DNA of 64,000 bases from Isoetes taiwanensis (GCA_021234155.1 JAJEKV010000093.1:1302001-1366000), one strand, 5' to 3'; shown: positions 1 to 12,341, counted from the stretch's first letter. Made by a program: numbers and translations. The notes: generated from the sequence alone by a model not told the origin.

Positions 1-29
1 AGAAATATTCCTTAAATTATATATATATA

Positions 30-1030
30 TATTTTTTTTGAGGGATAAAAAATAGACTTTATTTACTTTAAGGGAACGATACACAGCCACGTGGCAGGGA
101 TGCACCCATCTGCAATTCTGAGATGAGGATAGCTACTTGGCTCGTTCTTGAACTACTCACTTGGACGTCCTAGTGTAGACTTAGGTAGGTACCCCATATT
201 TCAACCTTTACTTCTTCTTCGCTCTCAAACACTAGCCTGAATTTTTTTAGCCTTTCAAGTATCGTATGTAGAAGCTGATTTGGTGATATGACCTCTTGAC
301 TCTCATTGAAGACTAAGGCATTTCTCCTTCTCCATATTGACCAGATTGTCCATGCTCTAGCTATATGGAAGGCCACCTTCTTCATGGTGCACCAATCTAG
401 GGGAAGGATACCCAACACCAGTTCCTTGGTACCTAACGGGTATTCAAAGCTGTCCAGGCTCCATGCCCATACTACTTGCAGCTTCTCACATTCCACCAGA
501 CAATGTTCAATGGATTCCTGTTCAGCCTCGCAAATGGGGCATAGTGGGCTGACTTTATTGTCCTATTTGGAGACTAGTTGATTGACCCTTGGAACCCTGT
601 GTATCACTTGCCAAAGAAAAGCGTTTATCCGTGGGGGCAGATATTTCTGCCATGCATCTTTCCAGATGTTTTTAAGGTTTTCCTCTGTGATCACTAGTTC
701 CCTAGTAGGTATTCGAAGTACACCCTTAGTCCTCAAGCTTCTGTAACTTGATTTCACAAACTTGTTAGGCTATATCGCGGGGTGCATAACCCATGGATTT
801 TGATCTCCTGTAGTTATAGTGTTTGGGAGTACTGTAGCCACACTTTTCCATATTATTTTGTCTGCGTCTTTTAAGGCAAAACAAACCTGAAATTCTGCCC
901 AACCGACAAATTGCTCTCCCTTGTACCACTGGGCACAGGAATCAATTCCACAATTTTTCCACCTCTTTACGATCCTTGCATCAGCCACCATACCTAAGGG
1001 GCCTTGTTTGTTGTGCAGTAGCACTGGTAC
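30..1030 (-). mobile_element. L1-like LINE, 3' end with zf-RVT domain (degenerate)
   Basis: On the minus strand several frames together encode the C-terminal part of a plant L1-type ORF2. A stretch at about 570-720 reads like the zf-RVT region (WKDAWQKYLPPRINAFLWQV). It is followed at about 490-545 by a zinc-ligand pattern CPICEAEQESIEHCLVEC and then by a tail typical of these elements, ending in a stop at 170. The element's 3' end faces the window start, where a T-tract near 33-41 (an A-tract on the minus strand) and a TA dinucleotide run look like its tail. Stops and frameshifts separate the blocks, so it is inactive as read. The reverse-transcriptase core is not present next to it. Confidence 0.75.
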
Positions 1031-2450
1031 CCACCATGGAGGAGACGTCTCTGCTTCCTTAAATTATAGTGCGATGCAAAATTTCATTGTGTTGTCAAAC
1101 CTGGTTACCTACAGTTAAACAACAAAAAATTAGCCAAGTTAGGGTAGGCAGAACTAACAGATAAGTAGTAGGTTATCTTGGGTTATCCCCTTCACCATGC
1201 ATAAGGAAACATGAGCATGCTAAATTTATAAAAGAACCATCAGATCTAGTCATTCAATAGTCTCCATCTAACTTTACTTCATTGTATGTAAGTATATAAT
1301 CATTTGTCTTACTCATTTACATGTATTTATTGATGGCCTTTTGCATTGCGCAAGTTCAAGAGAGTAACACAGTCAGATGTTTCGTGCTCTTTCTGCACCT
1401 TTCAGATATATTTAGTAAACAAAATAGTCATTCGTCATACTCTCCAACAGGAGTTTACATCTCTGCCTTATAATATTATTAAGCTACATATTCTAAACGA
1501 GGTGTGCCCTGTACTACCTCGATCGTCAGATCCGTCCATCCTATGGCCCAAACTATCTGGTTGAGGCCTCACGGGTGCCTCTGTTTCACTTATGGTCATT
1601 TATGATTGGGGGCGCCTGATTTTGAGATATGAAATACGAACGAGTTCACCTAAGGTTTTGATGGAATATGGAACCTCTATATGGCTTCGCCTAAGGTTTT
1701 AGAGTATGAAGTACGAGGGCTCGAACCTCTACCAAAATAACTCAAATGTCCTAATAAAACTGCTTTGATCAATATAACCAATGAGCTAACGTGATTATTT
1801 TTTATCTTCAATCTATGTTTTTTTTTTATAACAACTCATTCAATTGTTTTAGGGATATGGTCTATGGTTTTAGGAATTGTCATTTTCACATCCATATCAA
1901 ATCCCCTTGGAATCCCCTACTATTGTGCTATATATTCTTAGTGTAAGCACATAGAATCATTTATGCTACACTGCACCGAAGCTCTACTAGATGTAACTTA
2001 TCTTTTAGCATGTATTACCCACTTTATACATTTCATAAACAACTTACTATTGAAATTGCATTTCCGTCACTTAGATTTTATTACATATCTGCAAATAAAT
2101 AATCTTAAATAGAACCTGATTGTTCTGCGCTCCAGAGATAACCAATCGAATTTGAAGCATTATTGTTGTACTCTTTGCCCAGCATTTGTGAGACGGACCC
2201 AGCCCCCTTGGCCTGGGCCGTCGACCGCGTTACAACCTAAACACACTTAAACAAGATAACCTAACTATCGTACAATACGAATGATATCAAAACTGCGAAA
2301 TCTCCATATCATATTCATAAGGTTCCAAAATACAACAACTCAGGCACACATATTACAAAGATCCCATCACACCATAGGATATCACATAACACATAGTCTC
2401 GTAGCTGATACAAAAGATAACAACAGACTGTACAACAAAACCAAGCAGGT
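1031..2450. other. Non-coding stretch, nothing recognised
   Basis: I find no exon series, RNA gene or clear mobile-element termini here. Open frames are short and unremarkable. The stretch is repeated at 50,670-52,070. A short motif, cgcctaaggtttt or a close variant, occurs twice near 1,640-1,705, and copy B lacks 14 bases beside the second. Confidence 0.5.
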
Positions 2451-2723
2451 TCACTCGGATCTTCCATCCGAGGTGACCGAAGAGGACCCAATAGACCCAG
2501 ACTCTTCTGAAGGCTCATCTCCAGATTCTCCGTCCAAGAGGTCAACCCTGGGTTGCCTCTGCTCATAATAAATTTGTCTGAAGAGATCAGTCAGCCGCTC
2601 ATAGATTCGATGTTTGGACACCAATTCTGGCTCATCCCAAGTCTCCCGGAACCACCACGTTACGAAGGAATCTAGGTGTAGCGTGATGCTTGGTTCACAC
2701 GGACGTGCCATCTTTAGTAACAT
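2451..2723 (-). CDS. Unrecognised 90-residue ORF
   Basis: A minus-strand frame starts with an ATG (an in-frame MARP start also lies a few codons in). It has a tryptophan-rich N-terminal half (VTWWFRETWDEPE) and an acidic, serine-rich C-terminus ending SDGRSE. I do not recognise it. In copy B (about 52,065-52,325) the same frame is broken by several small indels, nearly all at CTG or CAG sites of copy A. It may be a gag-like piece of a retroelement or not a gene at all. Confidence 0.25.
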   Translation of the reverse strand: MLLKMARPCEPSITLHLDSFVTWWFRETWDEPELVSKHRIYERLTDLFRQIYYEQRQPRVDLLDGESGDEPSEESGSIGSSSVTSDGRSE

Positions 2724-2818
2724 ACAGCAAGCAAGAAGGGGTTAGTCCACAGGGACTAAGTGGGGAACACTAGGGTAGGGAACCAGAACTATATCAATCA
2801 TGAAATATTAATCTACAT

Positions 2819-3325
2819 CAATGTTGTCCCAAACGTTTTGTACGTATGTAAAAAATATGTATGCATACGTTTTTTACAAGTATGTATCAATACAAACGTA
2901 TTTTACAAAAACTTTTTTTTTCTCTCTTTTTTTTTTTGGTAAATCAGAAATCTACCTCCTTGATGAGCCTATTATTTGCCTATATGTGGAGGATGCTATC
3001 CAAGATCATTGTGAGGTGGCTAAGAAGCATTCAAGGAAGCAAGCAAGACAACCGAACATGATTTGGGGTCTTCACCTTGTCATCTCAGGCCATGATCGTC
3101 TACTCCATCCGAGCGGCGTTTAGGGCAACAGAGAAACGTATGAATGGAAGAAAAAAGAAGACTTACCTAAGATATTAACAAATATAATATGTTATATTAA
3201 AAAAAAAGCAAGGATAAAAAAACTACTAAATTTTTGACCAACGTTTTTATCATACATACGTATAATACGTTTGTTTCGAAAAATACGTTTGGTATATGTA
3301 AAATACGCGTATTTATACAACACTG
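2819..3325. mobile_element. Non-autonomous hAT-type MITE, 507 bp
   Basis: The 8-bp sequence ATCTACAT lies directly before (2,811-2,818) and directly after (3,326-3,333) this element, which fits a hAT target-site duplication. The termini are inverted: CAATGTTGT on the left and, reading inward on the other strand, CAGTGTTGT on the right. CAGTG-like ends plus 8-bp duplications define hAT elements. Both subterminal zones (about 2,830-2,910 and 3,238-3,315) are crowded with AAACGT and TACGT motifs, as expected of transposase-binding arrays. The interior has poly-T and poly-A tracts and no transposase. Confidence 0.75.
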
Positions 3326-3333
3326 ATCTACAT

Positions 3334-4140
3334 TCAATATATGACAAGAGAAACTTACCTCGCTCCATGTTTCCTGCAAAGGTTAGATGACAAAGCTCAA
3401 ATCATCTCAAGTCATGTCTAGGATCTCTGATCCAATCCAACGTTCCCCTTGGGTCGCGACCCCAAGGAGACATATTCCAAATCCCTGTACGTACATGCCG
3501 TTTAACAAGGGGGCTCTTCCCTTGGCCTCATCCGTCTAGCCCTCCCACTCTGGCCACGGATGCGGAGTCACACGGCCACCCCACCCCTCCGAAGATGGGC
3601 TGTTCAATGCAATGCCAAATGCCACAACTTTCATCAAGAATATTCACAAGAGAAAAATACCATCCAGGACCTCTACAAGGTAAGCCATACCACATACACA
3701 GCAATGTAAAATATATATCACTCATGTTCCAGGCATTTCCATGTTATAGCATCCACACATGTCTCAACTGTCTCAACTATTATAATAATCACTAGCATTC
3801 TAATTTAGAGCACCAAGACAAATAATGCAACAAGAGTTAACAATCTAGCAAAACATAAATCCAAGCATGATAACATCGTTTCTTTTCTTCTTGCAAAAAA
3901 TGTCCGGGAAAAACATGCGTTAACATTAGAATGCATGGCTTGCTGCCACGTGGGCATCCCTATTGGACATAATAGATTATATATGTGTAGATAATCTTTC
4001 AATACCATGTAAAGAAATAATATTTGTTTGTCACATTACTAAATTGCATTGATGAACTATATTGTATAACTAGACATGGTTTGTCTAAGACATGGTATGG
4101 CCCACATACCGGTATTGATTTCAAGAGTTAGTTTTCACTA
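3334..4140. other. Non-coding stretch between MITE and LINE
   Basis: I recognise no gene in this interval. It holds a GC-richer patch at about 3,440-3,610 with short frames lacking any recognisable domain, then AT-rich DNA. Copy B at 52,946-53,760 matches it. Confidence 0.4.
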
Positions 4141-5640
4141 AATAATCATTAGAAAAAAATTATATTGATTGGTTTTGGGGGCCTTGTGTGCGAATGTGGA
4201 CTTACCCCTAGGGTCACTTTGCTCCAAGTCATTCAAGTGGCAAAGAAAAACCAGGCCTCGACTCCATACAAAAGCGGGTGTGGTGTGGTGGGCCCAATCA
4301 TAAAGCTCCACCTTATGCCTATTGTTTTGCATTGCTTAGAGTGTCTTCCAACTTCTTTGCAGCTCTGGCCAGAATGGAATTATCGAGTTCATGGCGGGCG
4401 GAATTCCACCCCAAATATTTGTAAGTGGGTACCACTTCAACATTTTGGCCATGATAAGTGAGGGTTGGGGCCCTTGGTTGGCGTGCAGATGATATGAGGA
4501 CCACCTTGGTCTTGGCCAAGTTGACGTGCATGTTAGGAGGTCCACATCATTAGCATAGATCAGTTGTCTGGTGATCTGGTGTAGAAGTTGAGCCCCATTA
4601 CCCCCATTGTCAACGAGCCATCTTGCCAACTGATAGGCCAAACAACGTAGGAGAGAGAGGGCATCCCCGGCGGGCTCCGATGCTGCTCTTGAATGGTTGG
4701 CCCGCTGGTTGCAGCCGGCCTAAGCATATCTCATATAACTTGTACACCCCGTTTTGCAGTTCCGCAGGGATGTCTGGCTATTGCAATCTTGTCCTGCAGC
4801 TTTCCCCAAGGCACAGTGTCAAAAGCCTTGGTGAAGTCTACGAAGTAGCAATACAAATCTTGTCGACGATTCATGCTGTCCTCAACCAGAGTCCACATCG
4901 TGCAGATGTGATCAATGGTTGAGTATCTCATTTGAATCCTACCTATATGAGTGCTCGCACCTCTATTGCCTCTACCCATCTTGTCAATTGCTTCTCAAGG
5001 ATCCTATCGAGGAGCTTTGCAAACACTGTGCTGATCATGATGGTAGGTGGTGGCGGGCGGTGCGGGTCTCCTGCCTTGTAGATTGGGACAATCCTACTAG
5101 TGGTCCACTGGGGGGCCGGGGAGGGGGGGGGGACCTTTTTGCAATGCATTGACGAACATGGCAATTAGTATCAGTGCCATGGATGGTCCTGCCCACTTGA
5201 GTAACTCCGCCTGCATGTTGTCTAAGTTTGGTGCTCTTCCATTGGCTAGACGCTGCAGCCCCTGCGCTACCTCCGCCTCTGTGATTTTCAGCACTGGACC
5301 TTGCTGGGGGGATAATGTTGTCCGTGCAGCCTCAGGATTGTAGAGCTACTATAGATATTGCCCCACAGCTCGGGAGTGATGTTTCCTGTGGCGCACTGGC
5401 CTCCTGAGCACTCTTTGCCAGAAGGTCCTGGGATGATGTTCCAGGAGGAAGAACATTTTCTGTTGATGGGCCACAATGTACCTGGCCTTTCTAGCCTTAA
5501 GGAAAGTGCAGTATTGTCGGACCGCATCTGGGCGTAGAGCAGATTTGTGACTTGGTAGAGCCAGCATTTGTGTTCCTTGAACTCAACATCAAACTGGTTT
5601 TGGTTTGGGGGGTCGTGGCTCAGAGAACAAGGTTGATTCA
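4140..5640 (-). mobile_element. Non-LTR retrotransposon reverse transcriptase, degenerate (copy A)
   Basis: Minus-strand frames joined across stops and frameshifts give a reverse transcriptase in normal order. Near 5,170-5,290 is a fingers region with an APNLDNMQAELLKWAG block, where APGLDGI is usual. Near 4,950-5,090 are SRIVPIYKAGDP and TIMIS. Near 4,820-4,880 is the catalytic block FVDFTKAFDTVPW. At about 4,545-4,560 the YADD active-site box reads YAND. A palm/thumb part with TKVV and YKYLG follows at 4,400-4,520. The motif style differs from the L1-type piece at the window start. The YADD to YAND change and the frameshifts mean it is inactive as read. Confidence 0.8.
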
Positions 5641-8600
5641 AAGAGGATCAGGATTGAATTCAGATAAATTGTCTTTTACTATCTAGGAAGATCAAGAGGT
5701 CTCTGGAGATCCAATACAAATACAAGGAGAGCAGAATAAGCCCTATGTAGGTCTAACACAAGGAGAACACAATAAGCCCCAAGGGTTTTCAAGATAAAAC
5801 TTTATAGTTTTAAGACTTATTGATGAATGTGCACTTATCGCCAGACATACCTGGGTTCATTGACATAGAATCTCTATAATATAAGATGCTAATATCATCG
5901 CTAGTACAAACATCTACAAGAGCACATTTAGTAGCTGATTAGGTGTAATCAAATTGACATATTTTGCTATGATAGTCCAAAGACTGGACAACTTTTAAGA
6001 GTATTCATGTGGACTACAAAGTAGTGTTGAATTATCATGTGCTTCATAATATCAAGGCATTAGCATCCCAACATTTAATTAAAAAAGCAAACATCTAAGT
6101 TTTGTTTCTAGCGAGTGCTATTATACGCATGCATGATTATTATATGCATGCATGATCCTGAACATTCCATTTGGAGGTGACAAAAATGGTTTCTTGGCAC
6201 TTTACCTGCGCCGGCGGCTTTGGCAACAATAGAGAGAGGAGGCTGCCCTTCTCTCTCTTTGTCCGGCACTGCTACAATCATTCTTGCAATTTCGAAATCA
6301 TGGATGCTAGTGGGTTTTGCCAGTGACTTAGGAGGTTCTTTTTACCAAAGATTTTGCCGACTTTGATTCGAAGCAGCTTCAAGGCGATCTTTTTGTTTCA
6401 GGCTGGTGAGCCACTAACGTGGCCTTTTGTTCTAACCCTTTCAACAAGAATGATGATTTTGCTACAACAAATCACATTGAAAGGGCGCATAGCCTATAAG
6501 ATGGAGCAAAAATGGCTTGAATTAGAAAAAGTTGTTTTGGTTTTTGTAAGCAGTCTTTCCAGTTGGAACTTTTGATCAGATCCCCTCCTCTTACTCTTTC
6601 TTGCTAGCCAAAAGATTTAGGGATGATTTCTTGAAAGGAGGCAGAGTAAGTTCTGGATCATAATTCTACAGTTTTAAAATCGGATTTGCCGAGCTAGGGA
6701 TCGTTGTGTCTCTAGCATATTGCAGGTTGGCTAATGGCATATCTTGACAATGCAACGCCTCCTTTTAATCTCATATTTGGTAGCAAAGTTGAAGAACTTG
6801 ATCATAGTTTGAAGCATATTGGCTTCTCTGAGCAATTTCGTTGGAAAAGATAATTCCATATTCATCCTAATTGAAACTAAGGTAATTTCAAAATTGCAAA
6901 CTAAGTCTATACTAAGGTATATAAAAAGTTCTTCCGATCAGATCAATACAAAGTTCTTACCTTTGGAAAAAAACATTTCATTTACTAGTTTCTTTCCTAG
7001 TTGGATTACAATGTTCCTACTCCTAGGAATGGCAAATTCGTATGTTTCTCAAGTTCAACTAATTGGGTTACATTTTTCCTCTGGAACTTTCTCGATGATA
7101 ATAAAGTATTGGTGTTTAACTACATCCCCTTCCCCCCCCAAAAGCCCCAAAATCCTAATTGAAACTAAGGTAATTTCAATTGCAAACTAAGTCTATACTA
7201 AGGTAAAGTTAGGTTGATAATAAATACAAAAAGTTCTTCTGATCTGATCAATACAATAAGTTCTTACCTTCGGATAAAGACATTTCATTTACTAGTTTCT
7301 TTACTAGTTGGATTACAATAGGAATGGCAAATTCCACAATGCCTTATAACGAACATGGCAATTAGTATCGGTGCCATGGATGGTCACTAACCCACTTGAG
7401 TAACTCACTTTTGCATGTTGTCTAGGTTTGGTGCTTTTCCAAAAAGCCCCTACGCTACCTCTGCCTCTGTGATTTTCGACCTTTGGACCACTTTGGGGGT
7501 AATGTTGTCCGTGCACCCTTAGGATTATATAGCTACTATAGATATTGCCCAATTTCGGGGGTGATGTTTCTGTAGGAAGCCTGAGGCCTCATGAGCACTC
7601 TTAGCGGAAAGGTCACGGGATGATGTTCGGGAGGAAGAACATTTTTTTGATGGGCCACAATGTACCGGCCTTTCTAGCCTTAAGGAAAGTCCTTGGCATC
7701 GGGCATAGAAGCGGATTCTGTGAATTGGTGCAGCCGGCATTTGTGTTCCTTGAACTCAACATCAAACCACTGGGTTTTGGGGGGGGGAGGGGGGGGGCGA
7801 GGGGTGAGGGAGGTCATGGCTCCAGGAAGAAGGTTGATTCAAAGAGGATCATGATTGAATTCGGATAAATTGTCTTTTACTATCCATGAAGATCCACGAG
7901 GTCTCACGGAGATCAATACAAATACAAGGAGGCGAGAATAAGCCCTATGTAGGTCTAGCACAAGGAGAGCACAATAAGCCCCAAAGGGTTTTCAAGATAA
8001 AACTTTATAGTTTAAGACTTATTGATGAATGTGCACATGTCAATTTATTCCGCCGGGGCATACACAGGTTCATTGACATAGAATCTCTATAGTATAAGAT
8101 GCTAACATCATCGCTAGTCTGCAAAGACATCTACAAGAGCACATTTAGTAGCTGATTAGGTGTAATCAAATTGACATATTTTGCTATGATAGTCCATAAA
8201 TTTGGACAACTTTTAAGAGTATTCATGTGGACTACAAAGTAGTGTTGAATTATCATGTGCTTCATAATATCAAGGCATTAGCATCCCAACATTTTATTAA
8301 AAAGCAAACATCTAAGTTTTGTTTCTAGCGAGTGCTATTATCGCATGCATGATTATTATGCATGCATGATCTGAACATTCCATTTAGAGGTGAAAAAAAT
8401 GGTTTCTTGGCACTTGCACTGCGCCCTTTACTTTGGCAACAATAACAGGAGAGGCTGCCCTCTCTCTCTTTGTCGCTTCTTCTGCTCTGATCCTCTTGCA
8501 ATTTCGAAGTCATGCTTGGATGTTAGTGGGTTTTTGCCGGTGATTAGGAGGTTCTTTTCTCCAAAGATTTTGCCGACTTTGATTGAAGCGACTTCAAAGG

Positions 8601-11600
8601 CGATCTTTTTGTTTAATTTGGTAAGCCACTAACGTGGCCTTTTGTTCTAATCCTTTCAACAAGAATGATGATTTTGCTACAACAAATCACATTGAAAAGG
8701 CGGCCCTATAAGATGGAGCAAAAATGAAGTGCGAATTAGAAAGATGTTGTTTTGGTTTTGTAGCGATCTTTCGGTTGGAACTTTTGATCAGATCCCTCCT
8801 CTTACTCTTTCTTGCTAGCCAAAAGATTTAGGGATGATTTCTTGGAAGGAAGCGGTAAGTTCTAGATCATAATTCTCTGAGTTTTAAAATAGGATTTCTT
8901 AGGAGCTAATTTGTGTCTCTAGCTTATTGCGGGTTGGCTAATGGCGTATCCTTGACAATGCAAGCGCCTCCTTTTAATCTCATATTTGGTAGCAAAGTTG
9001 GAATTTGATCATAGTTTGAAGCATATTGGCTTCTCTAAGGCAATTTCATTGGAAAAGATAATTCGGTATTCATCTAATTGAAACTAAGGTAATTTCAATT
9101 GCAAACTAAGTCTATACTAAGGTAAAGTTAGGATGATAATAAATGGAAAAAAGCTCATTTTCGATCGGATCAATACAAAAAGTTCTTACCTTGAAAAAAA
9201 CATTTCATTTTACTAGTTTCTTACTAGTTGGATTACAATGTTCCTACTCCTAGGAATAGCAAATTAGGTATGTTTCTCAAGTTCAACTAAAAGCGAGTTT
9301 ACTTTTAAGAATATGCATAATGATAAATTTAAGGAGCTCGGGGAACAGCTCAAATCGAGTAGCATTTTTCCTCTGGAACTTTCTCGATGATAATAAAATA
9401 TTGGTGTTTAACATCATCCCCCCAAAAAAAAAAAAAAATCCTAATTGAAACTAGCGTAATTTCAATTGCAAACTAAGTCCACTAAGTCTATACTAAGGTA
9501 AAGTTAGGTTGATAATAAATACAAAAACTTCTTCCGAACTGATCAATACAAAAAGTTCTTACCGTCGGAAAAGAAACATCTCATTTACTAGTTACTTTAC
9601 TAGTTGGATTACAATAGAATGGCAAATGTATTATGTTTCTCAAGTTCAACTAGTTGGGTTACATTTTCCTCAACTCAACATGTGCTCTGGAACTTCCTCG
9701 ATGATAATAAAGTATTGGTGTTGATTCAAAGAGGATCATGATTGAATTCAGATAAATTGTCTTTTACTATCCATGAAGATCACGAGGTCTCTGGAGATCA
9801 ATACAAATACAAGGAGGGCGAGGAATAAGCCCTATGTAGGTCTAGCATAAAGGGAGAGCACAATAAGCCCCAAGGGTTTTCAAGATAAAACTTTATAGTT
9901 TAAGACTTATTGATGAATGTGCACATGTCAATTTGTTTCTGCCGAGGGCATACACAGGTTCATTGACATAGAATCTCTATAGTATAAGATGCTAACATCA
10001 TAAGCTAGTCTGAGACATCTACAAGAGCACATTTAGTAGCTGATTAGGTGTAATCAAATTGACATATTTTGCTATGATAGTCCATATTTGGACAACTTTT
10101 AAGAGTATTCATGTGGACTACAAAGTAGTGTTGAATTATCATGTGCTTCATAATATCAAGGCATTAGCATCCCAACATTTTATTAAAAAGCAAACATCTA
10201 AGTTTTGTTTCTAGCGAGTGCTATTATCGCATGCATGATTATTATGCATGCATGATCTGAACATTCCATTTAGAGGTGAAAAAAAATGGTTTCTTGGCCT
10301 TACTGCTTGTAGGCGGCTTTAGCAACAATAGAGAGAGGCTGCCCTTCTCTCTCTCTGTAAAACCTTTACTTCTGATCACTCTTGCAATTTGAAGTCATGC
10401 TTGGATGTTAGTGGGTTTTCTTGGGTGATTAGGAGGTTCTTTTCTCCAAAGATTTTGCCGACTTTGATTGCAAGCGACTTCAAAGGCGATCTTTTTGTTT
10501 GTTTGGTAAGCCACTAACGTGGCCTTTTGTTCTAATCCTTTCAACAAGAATGATGATTTTGCTACAACAAATCACATTGAAAGAATGGCCTATAAGATGG
10601 AGCAAAAATGAAGTCACGAATTAGAAAGATGTTGTTTTGGTTTTGTGTGATCTTTCGGTTGGAACTTTTGATCAGATCCCCTCCTCTTACTCTTTCTTGC
10701 TAGCCAAAAGATTTAGGGATGATTTCTTGGAAGGAGGCAGAGTAAGTTCTAGATCATAATTCTCTGAGTTTAAAATAGGATTTCTTAGGAGCTAGGGATC
10801 GCTGTGTCTCTAGCTTATTGCAGGTTGGCTAATGGCGTATCCCGACAATGCAACACCTCCTTTTAATCTCATATTTGGTAGCAAAGTTGCAGAATTTGAT
10901 CATAGTTTGAAGCATATTGGCTTCTCTGAGCAATTTCATTGGAAAAGATAATTCCGTATTCATCCTAATTGAAACTAAGGTAATTTCAATTGCAAACTAA
11001 GTCTATACTAAGGTAAAGTTAGGATGATAATAAATACAAAAAGCTCTTTCGATCAGATCAATACAAAAAGTTCTTACCTTCGAAAAAAACGTTTCATTTA
11101 CTAGTTTCTTACTAGTTGGATTACAATGTTCCTACTCCTAGGAATGGCAAATTCGTATGTTTCTCAAGTTCAACTAAAACGAGTTTACTTTTAAGAATAT
11201 GCATAATGATAAATTTAAGGAGCTCAAGGAACAGCTCAAATCGAGTAGCATTTTTCCTCTGGAACTTTCTCGATGATAATAAAATATTGGTGTTTAACAT
11301 CATCCCCAAAAAAAAAAAAAATCCTAATTGAAACTAGCGTAATTTCAATTTACAAACTAAGTCCACTAAGTCTATACTAAGGTAAAGTTAGGTTGATAAT
11401 AAATACAAAAACTTCTTAGAAAGTGATCAATACAAAAAGTTCTTCACGAGTGGAGGAAAAGAAACATCTCATTTACTAGTTACTTTACTAGTTGGATTAC
11501 AATAGGAATGGCAAATTCGTATGTTTCTCAAGTTCAACTAGTTGGGTTACATTTTTCCTCTGTGCTCTGGAACTTCCTTGATGATAATAAAGTATTGGTG

Positions 11601-11620
11601 TTTAACTTACCACCACCACC
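5150..11620. repeat. Tandem array of ~1.9-2.2-kb units (copy A)
   Basis: Three head-to-tail units begin at a shared sequence, gattcaaagaggatca, at 5,635, 7,836 and 9,723. Unit 1 ends with a second copy (about 7,340-7,835) of the LINE 5' piece seen at 5,150-5,634, so LINE piece plus 1.7-kb body was probably the original unit. Within each body a sub-repeat of about 300 bp (containing tactaaggtaaagttagg and gatgataataaa) occurs twice. Copies differ mostly by small indels. Short protein-like stretches occur (see the separate finding), but no full gene is present. Confidence 0.85.
6128..6154. promoter_or_regulatory. Paired RY elements (CATGCATG x2)
   Basis: Two CATGCATG octamers (6,128-6,135 and 6,147-6,154) lie 11 bases apart. 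The pair recurs in every array unit: 8,344 and 8,361; 10,230 and 10,247; and in copy B near 55,741, 57,969 and 59,840. CATGCATG is the RY core bound by plant B3 factors (ABI3/FUS3 type). Whether they function here is unknown; the nearest gene start in copy A is about 2.1 kb downstream of the last pair. Confidence 0.35.
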
Positions 11621-12031
11621 CCAAATGGATGTAAATGGATCAGTGCGCCTAGTTGAAACAATATGATGGATGTGTCAAACAATTTCTAGCAATTTCATTG
11701 GAAAAGATAAATCCATATTCATCCTATTGTAATTATTATTACTCCAATCGTAGTTCATTTCTCGTTTCTATAGTTGATCTCCTTCTCAATGTGGCAATGC
11801 ACATAACAATATAACAATTCTTCTCCTTCTCAATGTCATTCTAAAGTGTGTCTATATTATTTGTTTAACCTAGAAAACTTAATAGGAGACAAATAATGTC
11901 TTCAACAACAATAGAATGGAGTAACACATAATATTACCGGGAACCATACAAACACTAAGTTATTGGATATTTTGGCCGTAATAGGGAATAATACAGGCCA
12001 CTAACTTAAAAATAAGAGAGAATCTTTGTAG

Positions 12032-12274
12032 CCAAGGTGAATAAAAAGCATGCTACATGGTTCTTCGTTGATCCAGCTCAAGGTGAAGGAGTTGTAAGTT
12101 GCATTTAGACAATCTTATCTTATATGCTATTGTTTCAGTTTGCTGATGTTACTTATCAAGGAATCTCATAATTTTCTTTTTAGTCCTAAACGCCAAAATT
12201 GGCCTTTACATGGTTACAAGGGAAATGGAATGACTTTTGATGAATATGTGAATAGAACTGGGAACAAGATGTAA
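12032..12274 (+). CDS. Last two exons of an unrecognised gene (copy A)
   Basis: An exon of about 62 bases (12,032-12,093) encodes HATWFFVDPAQGEGV. It is followed by GTAAGT, a 90-base intron ending TTTTAG, and a final exon at 12,184-12,274 encoding PKRQNWPLHGYKGNGMTFDE and on to NRTGNKM and a TAA stop. Compared with copy B, ten bases at the end of the first exon are missing, which removes FWY and changes the splice phase. The stop is only 67 bases upstream of the peroxidase start codon. I do not recognise the family; upstream exons are not visible, perhaps because the array interrupted the gene. Confidence 0.5.
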
Positions 12275-12341
12275 TCTTAGTCTGGGCCATTGATTGAAAT
12301 ATGGAACTAAGTTAGTGATGCATGCAGGGGATAGTGGCAGA

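Noticed and set aside
2821..3123. A 100-codon plus-strand frame in the MITE
   Set aside because: It starts in the subterminal array and runs through a poly-T tract; composition is biased and the element is non-autonomous.
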